This document shows positions 1 through 8,225 of a stretch of DNA of 41,004 bases, piece by piece. The notes under the pieces were generated by a model, which was given only the letters and a program-made list of their open reading frames with translations, was not told the origin of the DNA and did not search any database. Origin of the DNA: an uncultured Collinsella sp. (GTDB lineage: Bacteria > Actinomycetota > Coriobacteriia > Coriobacteriales > Coriobacteriaceae); NCBI GenBank assembly GCA_905208975.1, contig CAJLRE010000012.1:1-41004 (forward strand), read 5' to 3'. The first letter of the stretch is position 1; each line of letters starts with the position of its first letter. Position numbers and translations under genes: made by a program.

Positions 1-273
1 CATGTTCCGAACAAACGCCAGCGCCGCATCGCCAATCGCGCGGGCAGAAGCCTCGTCGAGCGCTCCCCCACTGGCAAGAACGCTACGCTTCAGCTCGTGT
101 TGGACAACGTACAGCACGTCCTTGGCGATATGCACCGGAAAGAACATCAATGCCCCTGCCTCCGCCGCCTGCCCAATAAAGGCACGAGCAGCGAGCGACT
201 CGGCATGGTCGGCGCAAAACGAATCGACCCAAACGTTGGCATCCACCATGATCTTAAGAGGGGCTCCGCTCAC
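1..273 (-). CDS. PIN-domain toxin, VapC-like (3' part cut by window edge)
   Basis: Read on the minus strand from a GTG whose bases overlap the antitoxin stop (GTGA overlap at 270-273). The 91 visible codons begin MSGAPLKIMVDANVWVDSF. The VDANVWVD segment is the N-terminal beta strand and first acidic residue of PIN-domain ribonucleases. An acidic position typical of the family's second site is not clear in the visible part, and the C-terminal acidic residues lie beyond base 1. PIN toxins of type II toxin-antitoxin modules cleave RNA and are neutralised by the protein encoded just upstream, which fits the order here. The start is inferred from the overlap; an internal ATG nine codons later would cut into the first strand and is less likely. 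Confidence 0.8.
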   Translation of the reverse strand, partial: MSGAPLKIMVDANVWVDSFCADHAESLAARAFIGQAAEAGALMFFPVHIAKDVLYVVQHELKRSVLASGGALDEASARAIGDAALAFVRNM

Positions 274-623
274 AGGATCATCCCCTTTTGGCGATAGCAC
301 TCGTCCATGGCTTCGGAATAGATTGTGTCCCAATCGCGATCGTCGGATACGGACGACGTTGCGATGCCCAGGTCCGTGTAAAGCTGATCCGCCGCCGCCC
401 ATGATGCGGCGAACGGCGTATCGGGCGCGACGGTCTGCTGCCGGTCGTCGACGGCCGCAAGCACTTCCTCGCACTGCCCGCCACCCTGCGCAACCTTGGC
501 CACGACCTTTTTGATGAGTTCGGGCAGCGTTCCGCCCGAAAGCCGCAGCGCTTCCTCGGCGCGCTCTTTAACCGAGCGATCTACGCGAACATTCACCTGC
601 GCCATGCTGCCAACGGTAGCCAT
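270..623 (-). CDS. RelB/DinJ-type ribbon-helix-helix antitoxin
   Basis: 117 residues. The N-terminal AQVNVRVDRSVKERAEEAL is the ribbon-helix-helix DNA-binding segment of RelB/DinJ antitoxins: a short strand followed by two helices. A variable C-terminal half would wrap the toxin. An upstream ATG at 668 is in frame, but I chose 623 because AAGGTGAG lies just before it and because the 646-660 dyad then falls upstream as an operator. The stop overlaps the toxin GTG, so translation is probably coupled. Antitoxins of this type autorepress together with their toxin. RHH antitoxins of the DinJ class are usually paired with YafQ/RelE, but pairing with PIN toxins is also common. Confidence 0.82.
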   Translation of the reverse strand: MATVGSMAQVNVRVDRSVKERAEEALRLSGGTLPELIKKVVAKVAQGGGQCEEVLAAVDDRQQTVAPDTPFAASWAAADQLYTDLGIATSSVSDDRDWDTIYSEAMDECYRQKGMIL

Positions 624-645
624 CTCAACCTCACCTTCAGCATTT

Positions 646-660
646 GCTAGCTCTGCTAGC
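646..660. promoter_or_regulatory. Candidate operator of the antitoxin-toxin operon
   Basis: Two copies of the palindrome GCTAGC, at 646-651 and 655-660, are separated by three bases, so the whole 15-bp block is an inverted repeat. It lies 23 bp upstream of the chosen antitoxin start. Ribbon-helix-helix antitoxins bind short palindromic half-sites at such positions; that this one is bound is inference. Confidence 0.5.
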
Positions 661-701
661 ACGAGCATATATCCGAGCTAACATCTCGTCAAACAAAAGA
701 A

Positions 702-743
702 GGCCTGCACCCTGGCGGCTGCGGTGTCGTCAGGGTGCAGGCC
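702..743 (-). terminator. Intrinsic terminator of the metal ATPase operon
   Basis: A 13-bp perfect stem (GGCCTGCACCCTG at 702-714 pairing with 731-743) and a 16-base loop are followed on the minus strand by TTCTTTTGTTTG. It lies 20 bases beyond the ATPase stop codon. Confidence 0.88.
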
Positions 744-762
744 ATTTACTCAATCGAAAACG

Positions 763-2838
763 CTAACGCAGGTACGCTTTTGAGTTGCCCAAGCTGTAGG
801 CGATTGTCGAGCCGTTGTGCAGCAGTGACGACGTCTGCGGAGTGATCATGCCGGTAATGCCCAGCGCCAACAGCGCCGAGTTGGTGAGCATCACCTTGGA
901 ATACGAACTCGTCAGACGGTCGATAAGCCCCTGGCTCATGCGGCGCAGGCGCACGATTGCGGCGAGGTCCGTGTCGGTCAGGATGATGTCGGCGACCTCC
1001 TTGGCGATATCGCTTCCGCCACCCATCGCCAGGCCCACGTCGGCCAAACCGAGCGCCGGTGAATCGTTGACGCCGTCGCCCACCATGGCAACGTGGCGCC
1101 CCTCGCGCTTAATCCGCTCCACATAAGCGTACTTGTCCTCGGGCAGCAGCTCGGCCTTAAACTCGTCGACCCCTGCCTCTCGCGCAATGCGCTCGGCCGT
1201 GCGCTCGGAATCGCCCGTGAGCATGACCACGTGCTTGACGCCCAACGCATGCAGGTCGGCGATGGCCTCACGGACCCCGGGCTTGAGCGGATCCTCGATT
1301 CCGAGCACGCCCACAACGGTGCCGTCGACCGCCAGATACAGCGGCGACAGGCCCTGCATCTGGAGCTCGATTTGCTCCTTAATGTCGGAATCGAGCTGCG
1401 CGCCCTCATCCTCAAACACAAAGTGTGCCGAGCCGATAATCGCGCGACGCCCTTCGATGGAGGAAGCGATGCCGTGCGCCACGATGTACTCGACGGCGGC
1501 ATGGCGCTCGCGGTGCTCGAGCCCACGCTCGCGAGCAGCGTTGACGACGGCGCGCGCCACCGGATGCGGGAAATGCTCCTCCAAGCAAGCAGAAAGGCGC
1601 AGGACCTCGTCCTCGCTCCAGCCGTCGGTGGTGAGCACACAGGCAAGACGCGGCTGCGCCTCGGTGAGCGTGCCGGTCTTATCAAACACAATGGTGTCGG
1701 CCTTGGCAAACGACTCAAAGTACTTCGCGCCCTTGACCATGACGCCCATCTTGGCAGCATCGCTCATGGCGGTCATGACGGCGACGGAGCCCGTGAGCTT
1801 GAGCGCGCACGAGTAGTCGACCATCAGTGCCGCCGAGGTCTTGATGAGGCTGCGGGTAGTAAGCGCAACTAGGCCCGCGAGCAGGAAGTTCCACGGGACG
1901 ATCTTGTTGGCAAGGTCCTCCATATGCGACTGGCCCTCGGACTTGAGCGAGTCGGCCGTCTGCACGAGCGAGACGATCGAGCGCAGTTTGGTCTGCGCCG
2001 TGTTGGCGCGCACGCGTACCAAGATGCCGCCGTCTTCCACGACGGTGCCGGCGAACACGTCGTCGCCCACGCTGCGCTCGACGGCAAGCGGCTCGCCGGT
2101 CAGGGTCGCCTGGTTGACCATGGCGCTCCCCTGCTCGACAACACCGTCGATGCAAATGGACATGCCAGTGCGTACGGCGACCAGATCGCCGGGCTCAAGC
2201 TCGGTGGCGGCAACGCTCACCTCGGTGTCGCCGACCACTTTTTGTGCCTTATCAGGCACGTCGAGCAGCGAGTTGATGAGCTCGTTTTCGCTCATGGCGC
2301 GGGTGTAGTCCTCGAGCAATTCGCCCACATTGAGCAGGAACATCGTCTGGCCCGCGGTGTCGACATCACGCTTGACGAACGAAATGCCGATGGCCGAAGC
2401 GTCGAGCACGGGAACGGTCAGGCGCGGCTGCGCGAGCTCACGGAGGGCAGCGCGCAAAAATGCCATGTAACCGGCCACGACAAACACCGCACGCAGAGGC
2501 GCCGGCAAGAACCAGCGGCGCGCGTAATGGGCACCGACGAGTGTCGCCAGGTCCATAACGAGTTTGTGCTTGCGCGGCTCAAGCTGCATCACGTAACCCG
2601 TCTTTGCGTCGGCAATGGCCTGAGCGTCGAGCGCACCGACGGCGGCCAGCACGGCATCGCGACACGGCTCATCATATTCGAGCGCCATCTGGCCAATGCG
2701 GCCATACACGCGCACCTTGTGCACGCCATCGATGTCGCCGCCAAGCTTAAGAAGTGCATCGAGATCGCTCTCTGGCACAGGACCCGCCAACTGGAGGCGG
2801 GTCCTGCCGGGGATCTCGCTAATAATCGAGAATCTCAT
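763..2838 (-). CDS. Heavy-metal P1B-type ATPase without a CPC motif
   Basis: 691 residues. Residues 1-60 form an HMA-like ferredoxin fold that lacks the CxxC metal ligand pair. Membrane segments near residues 110-165 and 315-350 frame the actuator motif TGEP (247-250). The sixth-helix metal site reads YSCALKLT (342-349), i.e. SC rather than the CPC of copper pumps. The phosphorylation motif DKTGT is at 386-390, the HP dipeptide of P1B pumps near 425, GDGVND at 587-592, and a HN-x-S-T motif in the last helix. It therefore is an ATP-driven transition-metal pump, exporting by analogy; the SC site argues against Cu(I), but the ion cannot be named. It follows the small membrane gene at 2857-3102 with an 18-base gap, so both are probably co-transcribed. 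Confidence 0.88.
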   Translation of the reverse strand: MRFSIISEIPGRTRLQLAGPVPESDLDALLKLGGDIDGVHKVRVYGRIGQMALEYDEPCRDAVLAAVGALDAQAIADAKTGYVMQLEPRKHKLVMDLATLVGAHYARRWFLPAPLRAVFVVAGYMAFLRAALRELAQPRLTVPVLDASAIGISFVKRDVDTAGQTMFLLNVGELLEDYTRAMSENELINSLLDVPDKAQKVVGDTEVSVAATELEPGDLVAVRTGMSICIDGVVEQGSAMVNQATLTGEPLAVERSVGDDVFAGTVVEDGGILVRVRANTAQTKLRSIVSLVQTADSLKSEGQSHMEDLANKIVPWNFLLAGLVALTTRSLIKTSAALMVDYSCALKLTGSVAVMTAMSDAAKMGVMVKGAKYFESFAKADTIVFDKTGTLTEAQPRLACVLTTDGWSEDEVLRLSACLEEHFPHPVARAVVNAARERGLEHRERHAAVEYIVAHGIASSIEGRRAIIGSAHFVFEDEGAQLDSDIKEQIELQMQGLSPLYLAVDGTVVGVLGIEDPLKPGVREAIADLHALGVKHVVMLTGDSERTAERIAREAGVDEFKAELLPEDKYAYVERIKREGRHVAMVGDGVNDSPALGLADVGLAMGGGSDIAKEVADIILTDTDLAAIVRLRRMSQGLIDRLTSSYSKVMLTNSALLALGITGMITPQTSSLLHNGSTIAYSLGNSKAYLR

Positions 2839-2856
2839 AGTTTGTGCCTGGGAGCG

Positions 2857-3102
2857 TTACTCGGCTGCCTCGTCAGCAGCGGCTTCGCTCTGGGTGATGT
2901 AGGCCGCCTCGGCAACCATGTCGTCGACATTAGCCTTGGCCTGCTCGACCATGTCCTGGTAGCCGTTCTTGATGCGCATGCCGCACGCGATACCCTGCAC
3001 GCAGGCATTCTTTACAGGAGCGCTGGTAAGCAGCTTGATGCCGGCCGTGCCAAGCAGAAAACCGCCACCGACAAGCAGGGTATTGAACGTCGACTTCTTC
3101 AT
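2857..3102 (-). CDS. Small single-span membrane protein (DUF6110-like)
   Basis: 81 residues beginning MKKSTFNTLLVGGGFLLG. One glycine-rich hydrophobic helix (about 8-28) is followed by two cysteines in VKNACVQGIACGMR and a long acidic, alanine-rich amphipathic tail. AAGGGAG lies eight bases before this ATG, so it is preferred to the in-frame start at 3162. From memory it resembles the small family labelled DUF6110 that accompanies P-type ATPases in gut Gram-positives. It could act as an accessory subunit or metal-sensing partner of the downstream pump; this rests only on gene order. Confidence 0.75.
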   Translation of the reverse strand: MKKSTFNTLLVGGGFLLGTAGIKLLTSAPVKNACVQGIACGMRIKNGYQDMVEQAKANVDDMVAEAAYITQSEAAADEAAE

Positions 3103-3271
3103 GTTGCTTCTCCCTTTTGCCGCATTGGACGCGGCATGGTGCCTTAGCACCCGAGTAAACAAGTTTGCTCGAGCACGCTTTTGAAATATCTCAATTTTAT
3201 CTAACTATCTAGGTCAGCCATGGCTAACCTTTTGAAAATTAACGATGCGGAGTAACCGATTGTCAATGTGA

Positions 3272-3290
3272 CAAAGGGACTGTCCCTTTG
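3272..3290. terminator. Hairpin after the first ABC exporter operon
   Basis: CAAAGGGAC at 3272-3280 pairs perfectly with GTCCCTTTG at 3282-3290, with a single central base. It lies eight bases beyond the ABC stop codon. There is no clear U-tract, so it is terminator-like at best. Its CAAAGG and GGGAC blocks recall the CCACCACAAAGG palindromes found elsewhere in this window. Confidence 0.45.
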
Positions 3291-3297
3291 CCCCTTC

Positions 3298-5055
3298 TTA
3301 CAACTGCCAGGTAGCTGCTTCCTTTTGCAGCGCCACCATGCGGGCGAATTCTCCACCTGCCGCCTTGAGCTGCGCCGGAGTGCCCTGCTCGGCAACCACA
3401 CCATCCTTGAGTACAACGATTTTGTCGGCATTTTCCACCGTACGCATACGGTGGGCAATAACGATAACAGTCTTACCTGCAAGCAGACGGGAGAGCGCCT
3501 GCTGAACCACGGTCTCGTTCTCCACATCCAAGCTCGCCGTCGCCTCGTCCAACAGCACGATAGGCGCGTCTTTGAGCAGCGCACGGGCGATAGAGATGCG
3601 CTGGCGCTCACCGCCGGACAGCTTGGAGCCGTTCTCACCGATCATGGTGTCATAGCCCTGCGGCATGCGGCTCACAAACTCGTCGCAGTTGGCGGCACGC
3701 GCGGCAGCAAGCACTTGCTCATCGGTGGCGCCACGACGCCCGAGGCGGATGTTTCCCATCACCGTGTCGTCAAAGAGCAGCACGTCTTGGAACACAATGG
3801 CGTAGTCGCGCAGCAGCACCTCGGGATCCACGCTCGCAACATCCACGCCGCCCACGGTGACCGTGCCCGCGGTGGCATCCCAAAAGCGCGCGGCCAGGCG
3901 GCTCACCGTAGACTTACCGGAGCCCGAAGGACCGACCAGTGCCGTGACCTCGCCTTCCTTGGCGGTAAAGCTCACATCGGTAAGAACTTTCTCGCCGGCG
4001 CGGCCGTCCTCGCCCGCACCATAGCCAAATGCCACGTGATTGAACACCACATCGTGGCCCACGGGCTCAAACTGCTCGCTGCCCCGCGCCACGGGCTCTT
4101 CCATGATGGAACGCATGCGCTTGGCCGACGACTCGGCGGCAAACAGCTCGGACATCAGCATCAGCGCCTGATCAAAGGGCGCATAGATGCGGCTCACCAT
4201 AAGCAGGAAGGCAAACATCATCAAAAAGTCGACCTGGCCGGAGGCGACCATCGCAGCGCCCGTGACCAACGTGGTGGCAATCCCCAGGCGCAGGATGGCA
4301 AAGGCGGAGTTGACCAAAAGCCCATTGGCGAGCTCGCCCTTGGTGGTCTCGCGCTCCTCGGCATCGATCACGGCGTTGAGCCCCTCAAGATAATGAGCCT
4401 CCTGGTTGGTGGCGCGGATCTCGCGCACGCAGTCGAGCGTCTCCTGGATCGCCTCGGTAACCTTGACCTTCTCGGCACGCACATGGTCGAACACCGGGGT
4501 CATGGGGCCGCGTGTCAGATACAGCACGGCAAAGGCCACGGGCACGCTCCAAAACGCCGCGATCGCCAGCTGCCAGCAAAAGAACAGCGACGCCACGAAC
4601 ACAATGGCGCTTGCGATGATGGCACCCCAAAGCTCTCCCAGCACGTGGCTGTAGGCGTGCTCCATGGCCTGGACGTCGCCCATAATGGTCTCGGTTAAAT
4701 CGGCCAGATCACGACGGCCAAAAAACGACAGCGGCAGCTTGCGTAAGCGCTCGGCAATCTCCATACGCTGCTTGCCGCACTCCTCGTAAAAGATGCAGTA
4801 GGTGTAGTAATACTGCTGCCAGTTAGAGGCAAAGAGCAACACGAAAAAGACCAGGAGGCCGCCCACAATCGGCAGGGCATCCGGCAGGTCGGCACCGGTG
4901 GCGAGATGTTCGACAAAACCGGCCATGACCAGAAACAATAAGCCCATGCCGGCCATGGTAATGAGATTGGTGAGCGCGGTCCAGAAAATGCCGCGTTTTA
5001 CGCCGGCGACGCCTTTATCGGATAGGAAATACTTCTTTTGGAATGAGGCGAACAT
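3298..5055 (-). CDS. ABC exporter half-transporter, second gene of pair
   Basis: 585 residues: a six-helix type I exporter domain (about 20-310) fused to a nucleotide-binding domain. Walker A GPSGSGKST is at about 375-383, signature LSGGE at 479-483, Walker B VLLDEA with Asp503-Glu504, and the switch His at about 536. Every catalytic position is canonical. It starts on the ATG directly after the TAA of the upstream half-transporter (TAAATG), so translation is surely coupled and the two form a heterodimer. The substrate is unknown. The pair with an adjacent AraC regulator resembles siderophore-type importers of exporter fold (YbtPQ/IrtAB), but a drug or lipid exporter is equally possible. Confidence 0.9.
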   Translation of the reverse strand: MFASFQKKYFLSDKGVAGVKRGIFWTALTNLITMAGMGLLFLVMAGFVEHLATGADLPDALPIVGGLLVFFVLLFASNWQQYYYTYCIFYEECGKQRMEIAERLRKLPLSFFGRRDLADLTETIMGDVQAMEHAYSHVLGELWGAIIASAIVFVASLFFCWQLAIAAFWSVPVAFAVLYLTRGPMTPVFDHVRAEKVKVTEAIQETLDCVREIRATNQEAHYLEGLNAVIDAEERETTKGELANGLLVNSAFAILRLGIATTLVTGAAMVASGQVDFLMMFAFLLMVSRIYAPFDQALMLMSELFAAESSAKRMRSIMEEPVARGSEQFEPVGHDVVFNHVAFGYGAGEDGRAGEKVLTDVSFTAKEGEVTALVGPSGSGKSTVSRLAARFWDATAGTVTVGGVDVASVDPEVLLRDYAIVFQDVLLFDDTVMGNIRLGRRGATDEQVLAAARAANCDEFVSRMPQGYDTMIGENGSKLSGGERQRISIARALLKDAPIVLLDEATASLDVENETVVQQALSRLLAGKTVIVIAHRMRTVENADKIVVLKDGVVAEQGTPAQLKAAGGEFARMVALQKEAATWQL

Positions 5056-6882
5056 TTAGGCCTCGCCTCCCTTCGTGACGGCGGCATCCGCGGTCGCTGC
5101 AGTGATTTTCCAGCTCGCGGCCTGTTCGTATTCGACCCACATCTTGGCGTATAGACCCTTTTGGGACAGCAGCTCGGCATGGGTGCCGGCCTCCTGCACG
5201 CTACCTTGGTTGAGCACCACGATCTTGTCGGCCCCCACCACGGTCGAAAGCCGGTGCGCGATCATAATGACTGTGCGACCCGCCGCCAGTTTGCTAAAGG
5301 CGCGTTGGATGAGCGCCTCGTTCTCGGGGTCGGCAAACGCCGTGGCCTCATCGAGCACCACGATAGGCGCGTCTTTAAGGATCGCGCGGGCAAGTGCCAC
5401 GCGCTGGACCTCGCCGCCCGAAAGATATGCTCCGCCGGCACCGAGCATGGTATTGATGCCCTGTGGAAGCTTGGCCACAATGTCGTCGCACTGAGCTGCG
5501 GAGAGGGCCGCACGCACTTCGTCGTCAGTGGCCGTAGGCTTGGAGGCGCGCACGTTATCGGCAAGTGTTTGCCGGAACAGCTGGTTGGTCTGGAACACGA
5601 AGGCGACCTGGTCCATAAGCTCGTGCGGATCCATATCGCGAACGTCCACACCACCTACGAGCACTCGACCTGCGGAAACATCCCAAAAACGCGGGATCAG
5701 ACTGGCACAGGTTGACTTACCGCCGCCAGAGGGACCCACCAACGCGAGGGTGCTACCTGCAGAAACGCTAAAGCTCACATGGTTGACGGCAGGTGCCTCG
5801 GCACCCTCGTAAGTAAAGCTCACGTCCTCAAAGCGCACGTCGCCGCCGGCAGGGTGCTTGGGTTGCACGGGCACGGAGAGCCGCTTGGAATCCATGACGC
5901 TTCGAATGCGAGCCAGCGAATCGGCACTCATCTGAGAGGCCTCGCCCACAAACATGAGCTTGGTCATGGCCGTCGGTATCACGGCCGAAAATATCGCGTA
6001 AAACGTGAAGTTGGTCATAAAGCGTGCAAAGTCCGTCTCGCCCGGCGCCAACAGCAACGCCACGGGCAACAGGAATGTCACAAGACCATTGAGCGCGGTA
6101 AGGTTGAGTACCTGCGGACCTCGGCAAAACGTGCCCGCATAGCTTTGTGCCATGTCGGCGTATTCGGCGATCGCGTCGTGGAACGCCTTAAAGGAATAGA
6201 CCGTCTGCTGAAACACCTTGACCACGGGAATGCCGCGTACGTATTCGGTACCGGTCTTGTTCATCTTGACCAGCGCGCCCATGTAGGCCTTCATGAACTC
6301 GGCGCCCTTGCCGCTCATCATGGTGGCCATGGCGCCAAGCGAAACGACGACCGAGATAAGGCATGCCGCGCCCAAGCGCCAATCGAGGGCGAAAAGCAGC
6401 ACGAGCAGACCTGCGACCATGGCGGTGGCGCCGGCGATATCGGGCAGCATGTGCGCGAGCAGTGTCTCGGTTGAGGCGGCGCATCCGTCTACGATACGGC
6501 GCAGCTCACCGGTGGCGTGCGTGTCAAAGTAGCCGAGCGGCAGCTTAAGCAGATGCTCGCTCGTAGCCTTGCGGATATTGGACGCGCAACGAAACGCGGA
6601 TAGGTGTGTGCACATGAGCCCCACGAAATAAATCACGATGCTTGCCAGCGCAAACCCCACGGCCCACCAGCCATACGTCGCGATGTCCCAGGCTTCGCTC
6701 CAGTTAGGTGCCACGGCGATCAGATCGCGCGCGACAAGCCAAATGCACACGTACGGGCCAAAGCTCAGCAGCTGCGAGAGCGCCGAGAGGGCCATGCCCA
6801 AATATGTTAGGAATTTACGGTCGCCGGCATATGCAAGCAGCTCGCCGATACCGCCGCCTTCCTTTTTTGATCCCTTTGCCAT
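5056..6882 (-). CDS. ABC exporter half-transporter, first gene of pair
   Basis: 608 residues starting MAKGSKKEGGG. AAAGGA five bases upstream decides this ATG over an in-frame one at 6945. The membrane domain spans about 25-320. The nucleotide-binding domain carries Walker A GPSGGGKST (383-391), LSGGE (487-491), Walker B with Asp511-Glu512, and an intact switch His (IAHRLSTV). It heads a two-gene operon with the gene at 3298-5055. A divergent AraC-type regulator begins 115 bases away, and two 21-bp-spaced direct repeats in the shared region suggest that this regulator controls the operon. Confidence 0.9.
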   Translation of the reverse strand: MAKGSKKEGGGIGELLAYAGDRKFLTYLGMALSALSQLLSFGPYVCIWLVARDLIAVAPNWSEAWDIATYGWWAVGFALASIVIYFVGLMCTHLSAFRCASNIRKATSEHLLKLPLGYFDTHATGELRRIVDGCAASTETLLAHMLPDIAGATAMVAGLLVLLFALDWRLGAACLISVVVSLGAMATMMSGKGAEFMKAYMGALVKMNKTGTEYVRGIPVVKVFQQTVYSFKAFHDAIAEYADMAQSYAGTFCRGPQVLNLTALNGLVTFLLPVALLLAPGETDFARFMTNFTFYAIFSAVIPTAMTKLMFVGEASQMSADSLARIRSVMDSKRLSVPVQPKHPAGGDVRFEDVSFTYEGAEAPAVNHVSFSVSAGSTLALVGPSGGGKSTCASLIPRFWDVSAGRVLVGGVDVRDMDPHELMDQVAFVFQTNQLFRQTLADNVRASKPTATDDEVRAALSAAQCDDIVAKLPQGINTMLGAGGAYLSGGEVQRVALARAILKDAPIVVLDEATAFADPENEALIQRAFSKLAAGRTVIMIAHRLSTVVGADKIVVLNQGSVQEAGTHAELLSQKGLYAKMWVEYEQAASWKITAATADAAVTKGGEA

Positions 6883-6901
6883 GAGATTCCTTTCTAACGG
6901 C

Positions 6902-6930
6902 TTGAGAGTTAACCATAATGAACTTATCAT
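6902..6930 (+). promoter_or_regulatory. Candidate promoter of the AraC-type regulator
   Basis: TTGAGA at 6902-6907 and TATCAT at 6925-6930 are separated by 17 bp on the plus strand and would start transcription near 6937. The opposite strand shows no consensus -10/-35 pair for the ABC operon, which would fit an activator-dependent promoter. Confidence 0.5.
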
Positions 6931-6968
6931 TGATGTGTTAGCCATGGCTCACAATCAAGCCAGGCGTG

Positions 6969-7003
6969 GACGTTTCTGCAAAGGAAAGGGACGCTTTTGC
7001 AAA
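6969..7003. promoter_or_regulatory. Direct-repeat operator, probably for the AraC regulator
   Basis: GACGTTTCTGCAAA at 6969-6982 is repeated as GACGCTTTTGCAAA at 6990-7003. The repeats are in direct orientation with start points exactly 21 bp apart, two helical turns. AraC/XylS proteins bind such direct repeats with their two helix-turn-helix motifs. The site lies upstream of the ABC operon and overlaps the start of the regulator gene. Confidence 0.6.
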
Positions 7004-8001
7004 TACGGCGGGCAGCGACCGACATAACCGAGCTCTACGCACCGCAGTTTGAGCAGTTTGGCCTGGAGCTTACCGGCAAGGGCGCCGTCTTTACCGGCGA
7101 GGTGGCAAACGATCGGGCGCACGGACGCGCATGGATCATGCCTCTCTCCCCCGCCTGCATCGTTATGGAGCATTTCATTACCCCGATGCACGATATGTAC
7201 CTGACCGAATACACACCCGAACCGTACGCCTGCGTGAGCGAGGTCAGCGCGCCCACACTTATATGCATGCCCGAGGCTGGCATAACGCCTGCGAACCTTA
7301 AACCCCTGCATGGACCGTGGCCGAACAGCGCGGTGTGCAGCTTTATCCAAGATAGCTGCGGCGAGGAGCTAAGTCCGCTGTTTGCAGGGCAGCTTTATCA
7401 CTCGCGCTCGGTGCTCTTTTTGCCCGGGTATTTTGACGAGCTGGAGCATCGGTATCCCACTGAGTTCGTAGGAGTCTTTGAAGCGTTTGCCGAGTCGTGG
7501 CACGAGGAGGCGACGTCTGCCATCTGCCACACGCTGCGCCGGATTAACGAGGACCGCGCCCGCACCGTAGGCGGACACGTCTATATGCAAGGCATCGTGG
7601 AGACCATGGTCGCGGAGCTCGCCTGTTCGCGCGCGGCCCACAAGCAGGCGCGGCGGGCGGCAGACACACGCGCCAGCATAACCATTGCCGAAGAAGCAAC
7701 GGCAATGATTGAGCGCGCGCTCGACAAAGGCAGACGTGTGGGTATCAACGAGGTAGCCGAGAGGCTCTACACAAGCCGCTCCAAGCTATGCGCCACCTTT
7801 AAGGCCCAAACCGGCGAGTCCCTGGGTGCCTACATTCGCAGACGCCGTATGGAGCGAGCACAGGACCTTTTGGCCGATAGCTCGCTCACGATAGCGCAGG
7901 TCGCAGAGCGTCTAGGCTACCCTCAGCAGGCCGCCTTCGCCCAAGCCTTCAAGCAACACACCGGCACCACCCCCACCGCTTGGCGCTCCCAACATATATA
8001 A
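6997..8001 (+). CDS. AraC-family transcriptional regulator
   Basis: 334 residues. The C-terminal 90 residues carry the double helix-turn-helix of AraC/XylS proteins: VGINEVAERLYTSRSKLC, then SLTIAQVAERLGYPQQAAFAQ and the family ending FKQHTGTTPTAWR. The N-terminal 230 residues are an unrecognised sensor domain. The only plausible start in frame is TTG at 6997, with GGAAAGGG some six bases upstream; no ATG appears before codon 48, inside conserved-looking sequence. The gene is divergent from the ABC pair and is its likely regulator. The TTG start and the operator overlapping it suggest low-level, autoregulated expression. The effector is unknown. Confidence 0.85.
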   Translation: MQIRRAATDITELYAPQFEQFGLELTGKGAVFTGEVANDRAHGRAWIMPLSPACIVMEHFITPMHDMYLTEYTPEPYACVSEVSAPTLICMPEAGITPANLKPLHGPWPNSAVCSFIQDSCGEELSPLFAGQLYHSRSVLFLPGYFDELEHRYPTEFVGVFEAFAESWHEEATSAICHTLRRINEDRARTVGGHVYMQGIVETMVAELACSRAAHKQARRAADTRASITIAEEATAMIERALDKGRRVGINEVAERLYTSRSKLCATFKAQTGESLGAYIRRRRMERAQDLLADSSLTIAQVAERLGYPQQAAFAQAFKQHTGTTPTAWRSQHI

Positions 8002-8003
8002 AG

Positions 8004-8032
8004 AATGAAGGCGCCAACGGCGCCCTCATTCA
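8004..8032 (+). terminator. Terminator-like hairpin after the AraC gene
   Basis: GAATGAAGGCGCC and GGCGCCCTCATTC form a nearly perfect stem around AAC, two bases after the regulator stop codon. There is no downstream T-run, so termination strength is uncertain. Confidence 0.55.
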
Positions 8033-8076
8033 CCAAATTCAATCCAGCCTACCTGACCCGAACGGCCGAGTCGTCT

Positions 8077-8219
8077 GGCCGGGGAAGCCCCGAGTCGCCG
8101 GGGTGTTTGCTCCAAATGAGTTCCGCATGCAAAGAAGGCCACTAAATGTGGCCTTCGTCTTGCATAGGACTGTTTGAAATTTGGAGGAAATACCCCGGCG
8201 ACTCGGGGCTTCCCCGGCC
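8077..8219. repeat. Nested 143-bp inverted repeat between araC-like gene and gatB
   Basis: The outer arms, 8077-8104 and 8192-8219, are a perfect 28-bp inverted repeat (GGCCGGGGAAGCCCCGAG...). Weaker pairing continues inward (CTCCAAAT, ATGCAA blocks). At the centre GAAGGCCAC (8134-8142) pairs with GTGGCCTTC (8148-8156), followed on the minus strand by TTTGC. The element ends six bases from the gatB stop. The inner hairpin can serve as a terminator for the gat operon. The long perfect outer arms look like a MITE or a repetitive extragenic element. I see no clear target-site duplication. Confidence 0.8.
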
Positions 8220-8225
8220 TCGCAG

